Positions 62,201-64,000 of a DNA stretch of 64,000 nucleotides are shown piece after piece. The notes under the pieces are model-generated. The model was not told the DNA's origin. It was given only the letters and a program-made list of their open reading frames with translations, and made no database searches. The stretch comes from Tritrichomonas musculus (taxonomy: Eukaryota > Parabasalia > Tritrichomonadida > Tritrichomonadidae): contig JAPFFF010000045.1 in assembly GCA_039105265.1 (NCBI GenBank), positions 1-64,000 of the forward strand, read 5' to 3'. The translations under genes and the position numbers were made by a program. Each line of letters starts with the position of its first letter. Position 1 is the first letter of the stretch.

Positions 62201-62645
62201 TTGTTAATGCGGTAGCTGAAGATGTTGTTGAGGATGTCGTTGAGGATGTCGTTGAGGATGTTGTTAATGCGGTAGCTGAAGATGTTGTTGAGGATGTTGT
62301 TAATGCGGTAGCTGAGGATGTTGTTAATGCGGTATCTGAAGATGTCGTTGAGGATGTTGTTAATGCGGTAGCTGAGGATGTTGATGAGAATGTTGTTGAT
62401 GCGGTATCTGAGGATGTTGTTGATGAGGTATCTGAAGATGTCGTTGAGGATGTTGTTAATGCGGTATCTGAAGATGTTGTTGAGGATGTTGTTGATGCGG
62501 TAGCTGAGGATGTTGTTGAGGATGTTGTTGATGCGGTAGCTGAGGATGTTGTTGAGGATGTTGTTGATGCGGTAGCTGAGGATGTTGTTGAGGATGTTGT
62601 TGATGCGGTAGCTGAGGATGTTGATGATGCGGTAGCTGAGGCTGT
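59244..62645. repeat. 12/24-bp minisatellite, about 3.4 kb
   Basis: The array is built from a 12-bp unit GATGTCGTTGAG (variants GATGTTGTTGAG, GATATTGTTGAG) and a 24-bp unit GATGTTGTTAATGCGGTAGC plus TGAA (or TATC variant). Because all units are multiples of three without stops, long frames stay open on both strands: VEDVVEDVVNAVAED (plus), INNILNDIL with SYR (minus) and TTSSTTSSATAL (minus). None of the two longest frames has an in-frame ATG, so I do not call a gene. A 576-base higher-order duplication is visible: the rare GATTAGGATG variant occurs at 60571 and again at 61147. Confidence 0.9.
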
Positions 62646-63265
62646 AGCAGGCGATCAAAATTTGCCAGAATGTATGTGGTATCAATGAATTGTTGGATTT
62701 TTCTTTCCAGTCTTTGCCTGGTTTTGAAATACTGAAAAATGAATCAAATCCTACTAATTTATACTTTAGACTAAAGGAATCTGATCCAATATATCTATAC
62801 AAGCCATTATCTATAACTCAGTTATCTAAGTACTATGAGATGAATTGGAATATTGATTCTAATTACAACATCCTATAACAAACAGTTTAAAAATAACGAA
62901 CTATTCGAATAGAGAGCACTACAAGCATAAATGTAAACCATTCAAAATTGAAAAGATAAAACCAAATCATTCGTTTATTTAAAAAGAATATCATACACAA
63001 ACAATATATACCACAAATATATATAAAACATCAATAAGAAAATTTTTTTTCTGATAAATTTTGAGATATTTTTATAATAAATATAGCAATTAATAAAACT
63101 ATTGAAAAAGTTTGTATTTTCAATTAATTTTCATAATTAATACTGAAAAACTGTCCATAATTTTATAATTCTCTATACGATTTGAACAATTTTTTAATAT
63201 GATATTTAAATGACACATTTAAAAATATAAATCCACTTTTTTTCAAAAATTTGGCGCAGATTTTT
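62646..63265. other. Spacer after the minisatellite
   Basis: 62648-62878 has one open frame without a good start (LLDFSFQSLPGFEILKNESN ...), less AT-biased than its surroundings, possibly a gene scrap. The rest is AT-rich with nothing recognised. Confidence 0.35.
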
Positions 63266-63268
63266 TAG

Positions 63269-64000
63269 AAAAAGATATTTATCATTTATTGTATATTTTG
63301 CGAAGTTTATACTAAAAATTTTACAATTAAATTGAGTTTCACGAACAAATCTTCAAAGTTTTCTCGCGCAAATCAACTTAATAATGTTAAGGGAAAAGAA
63401 AAAATAATTGATGGTACATTTCTTGACTGGCAACAATGTGCAAAATACTATTCAGGGAAACACTCACTATATTGTCTTAAGAGTCAAGTGATTGTTTCAA
63501 TCAAAGGCATGGCTCTTCATATTGTGACAGCTGTAGAAGGTTCAGTCCATGATAAAGCTGTTTTCGATCAAAATATCGATGACTTCACTGAAAATGTTCT
63601 TGACTATCACTTGACGGAACCTAGGCTAATCATGGGCGATAAAGGCTATCAAGATGCTGATTCTCAAAATTTAGTTACACCGTTTAAAGGTACTTATTTC
63701 AATTTGACGCCAGACCAACTTGCCTTTAACGAAAAACTCGGGAAAGTGAGAATCATTGTCGAAAACTTTTTCGGCCGCTTGAAGTCAAGATATAGGATTA
63801 TCGGTGACAAATACCGTGGATCTCATGGACGGTACGAAATGATCTTCAAGACCTGCTGTGCCTTGGTCAATTATGAATTAATGAATGATCATCCTCTTAG
63901 GCTTGATGATCGAGAATTCTTCCTGAAGCATAGAGCATTGCTTTTCAAGTCAACTGAGGAAGAAATTCAAAAAAACAAAGAAAAGCAAATGATTCAAAAA
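63269..64000 (+). CDS. DDE_4 (Harbinger/IS5-like) transposase, 5'-truncated, runs off the window
   Basis: An open frame runs from about 63269 to the window's end. From 63400 it reads as a DDE_4 nuclease domain: IIDGTFLDW (first Asp), VSIKGMALHIVTAVEGSVHD, LIMGDKGYQDAD (second Asp), and IIVENFFGRLKSRYRIIGDK (catalytic Glu), the order and spacing seen in Harbinger/ISL2EU-type and IS5-related transposases. No ATG precedes the first catalytic Asp, and the usual N-terminal DNA-binding part is missing, so this copy is truncated at its 5' end. GC content is higher than in neighbouring DNA. The 3' end lies outside the window. Confidence 0.85.

Noticed and set aside
59716-62688. Three plus-strand VEDVV-repeat ORFs
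   Set aside because: No in-frame ATG, interrupted by TAG in the GATTAG variants, and opposite to an equally open frame.
59131-62802. 1,223-codon minus-strand ORF (INNILND repeats)
   Set aside because: It begins at a TTG, has no in-frame ATG anywhere, and its openness follows from 12-bp units; listed as a minisatellite instead.

Overview
Organism. The window is nuclear DNA of a parabasalid (trichomonad), probably Tritrichomonas-like. The sequence is strongly AT-rich and the genes need no introns. It holds several trichomonad hallmarks: an IBD-type initiator-binding protein, two kinase/Sel1-repeat proteins, a BTB-like/F5-8C protein, the N-terminus of a trichomonad ankyrin-repeat protein, a BspA-like LRR remnant, a Maverick/Polinton fossil, and short leaders with TCA(C/T)(A/T) initiator-like motifs just upstream of several ATGs.

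Layout. 1-12.0 kb: an enormous minus-strand reading frame (more than 3,840 codons, 3' end off the window) and a small coiled-coil gene upstream of it. 12.1-13.1 kb: a divergent secreted-protein gene, then a GC-rich, structured possible ncRNA and a perfect hairpin. 13.3-19.1 kb: a ZNFX1/Hrr1-like helicase with NFX1-type zinc fingers (minus strand). 19.87-26.88 kb: a nest of DNA transposons. The outer element has hAT-like ends with an 8-bp target duplication. Inside it are an apparently complete pogo/Tc1-type transposon with TA duplication and two elements ending in TTAAGGGT(A/G)AG. 28.1-29.1 kb: an F5/8C protein. 29.9-38.0 kb: an ankyrin gene interrupted by a broken Maverick/Polinton (polB, integrase, a VSR-like endonuclease and small proteins), whose far side abuts a kinase-tail fragment. 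38.4-42.4 kb: a kinase with about 21 Sel1 repeats. 43.6-44.2 kb: an acetate-transporter-like membrane protein. 44.5-48.3 kb: a degenerate T-rich repeat field, followed by an inverted-repeat MITE. 49.6-50.3 kb: the IBD protein. 52.3 kb: tRNA-Glu(TTC), beside a decayed M14-type peptidase remnant. 53.3-57.8 kb: a second kinase/Sel1 protein (minus strand). 58.1-59.1 kb: LRR and kinase pseudogenes. 59.2-62.6 kb: a 12/24-bp minisatellite. 63.3-64.0 kb: a 5'-truncated DDE_4 (Harbinger/IS5-like) transposase running off the window.

How it fits together. This is gene-sparse, repeat-rich DNA in which large multigene families (kinase/Sel1, ankyrin, F5/8C, LRR) lie beside their own broken relatives and transposons. 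There is no operon-like pathway. The connected theme is genome defence and expression: a ZNFX1-type helicase (small-RNA silencing in other eukaryotes), an initiator-binding protein, and several mobile families. The least explained items are the giant ORF, the GC-rich structured element at 12.7-12.9 kb, and the T-rich repeat field.
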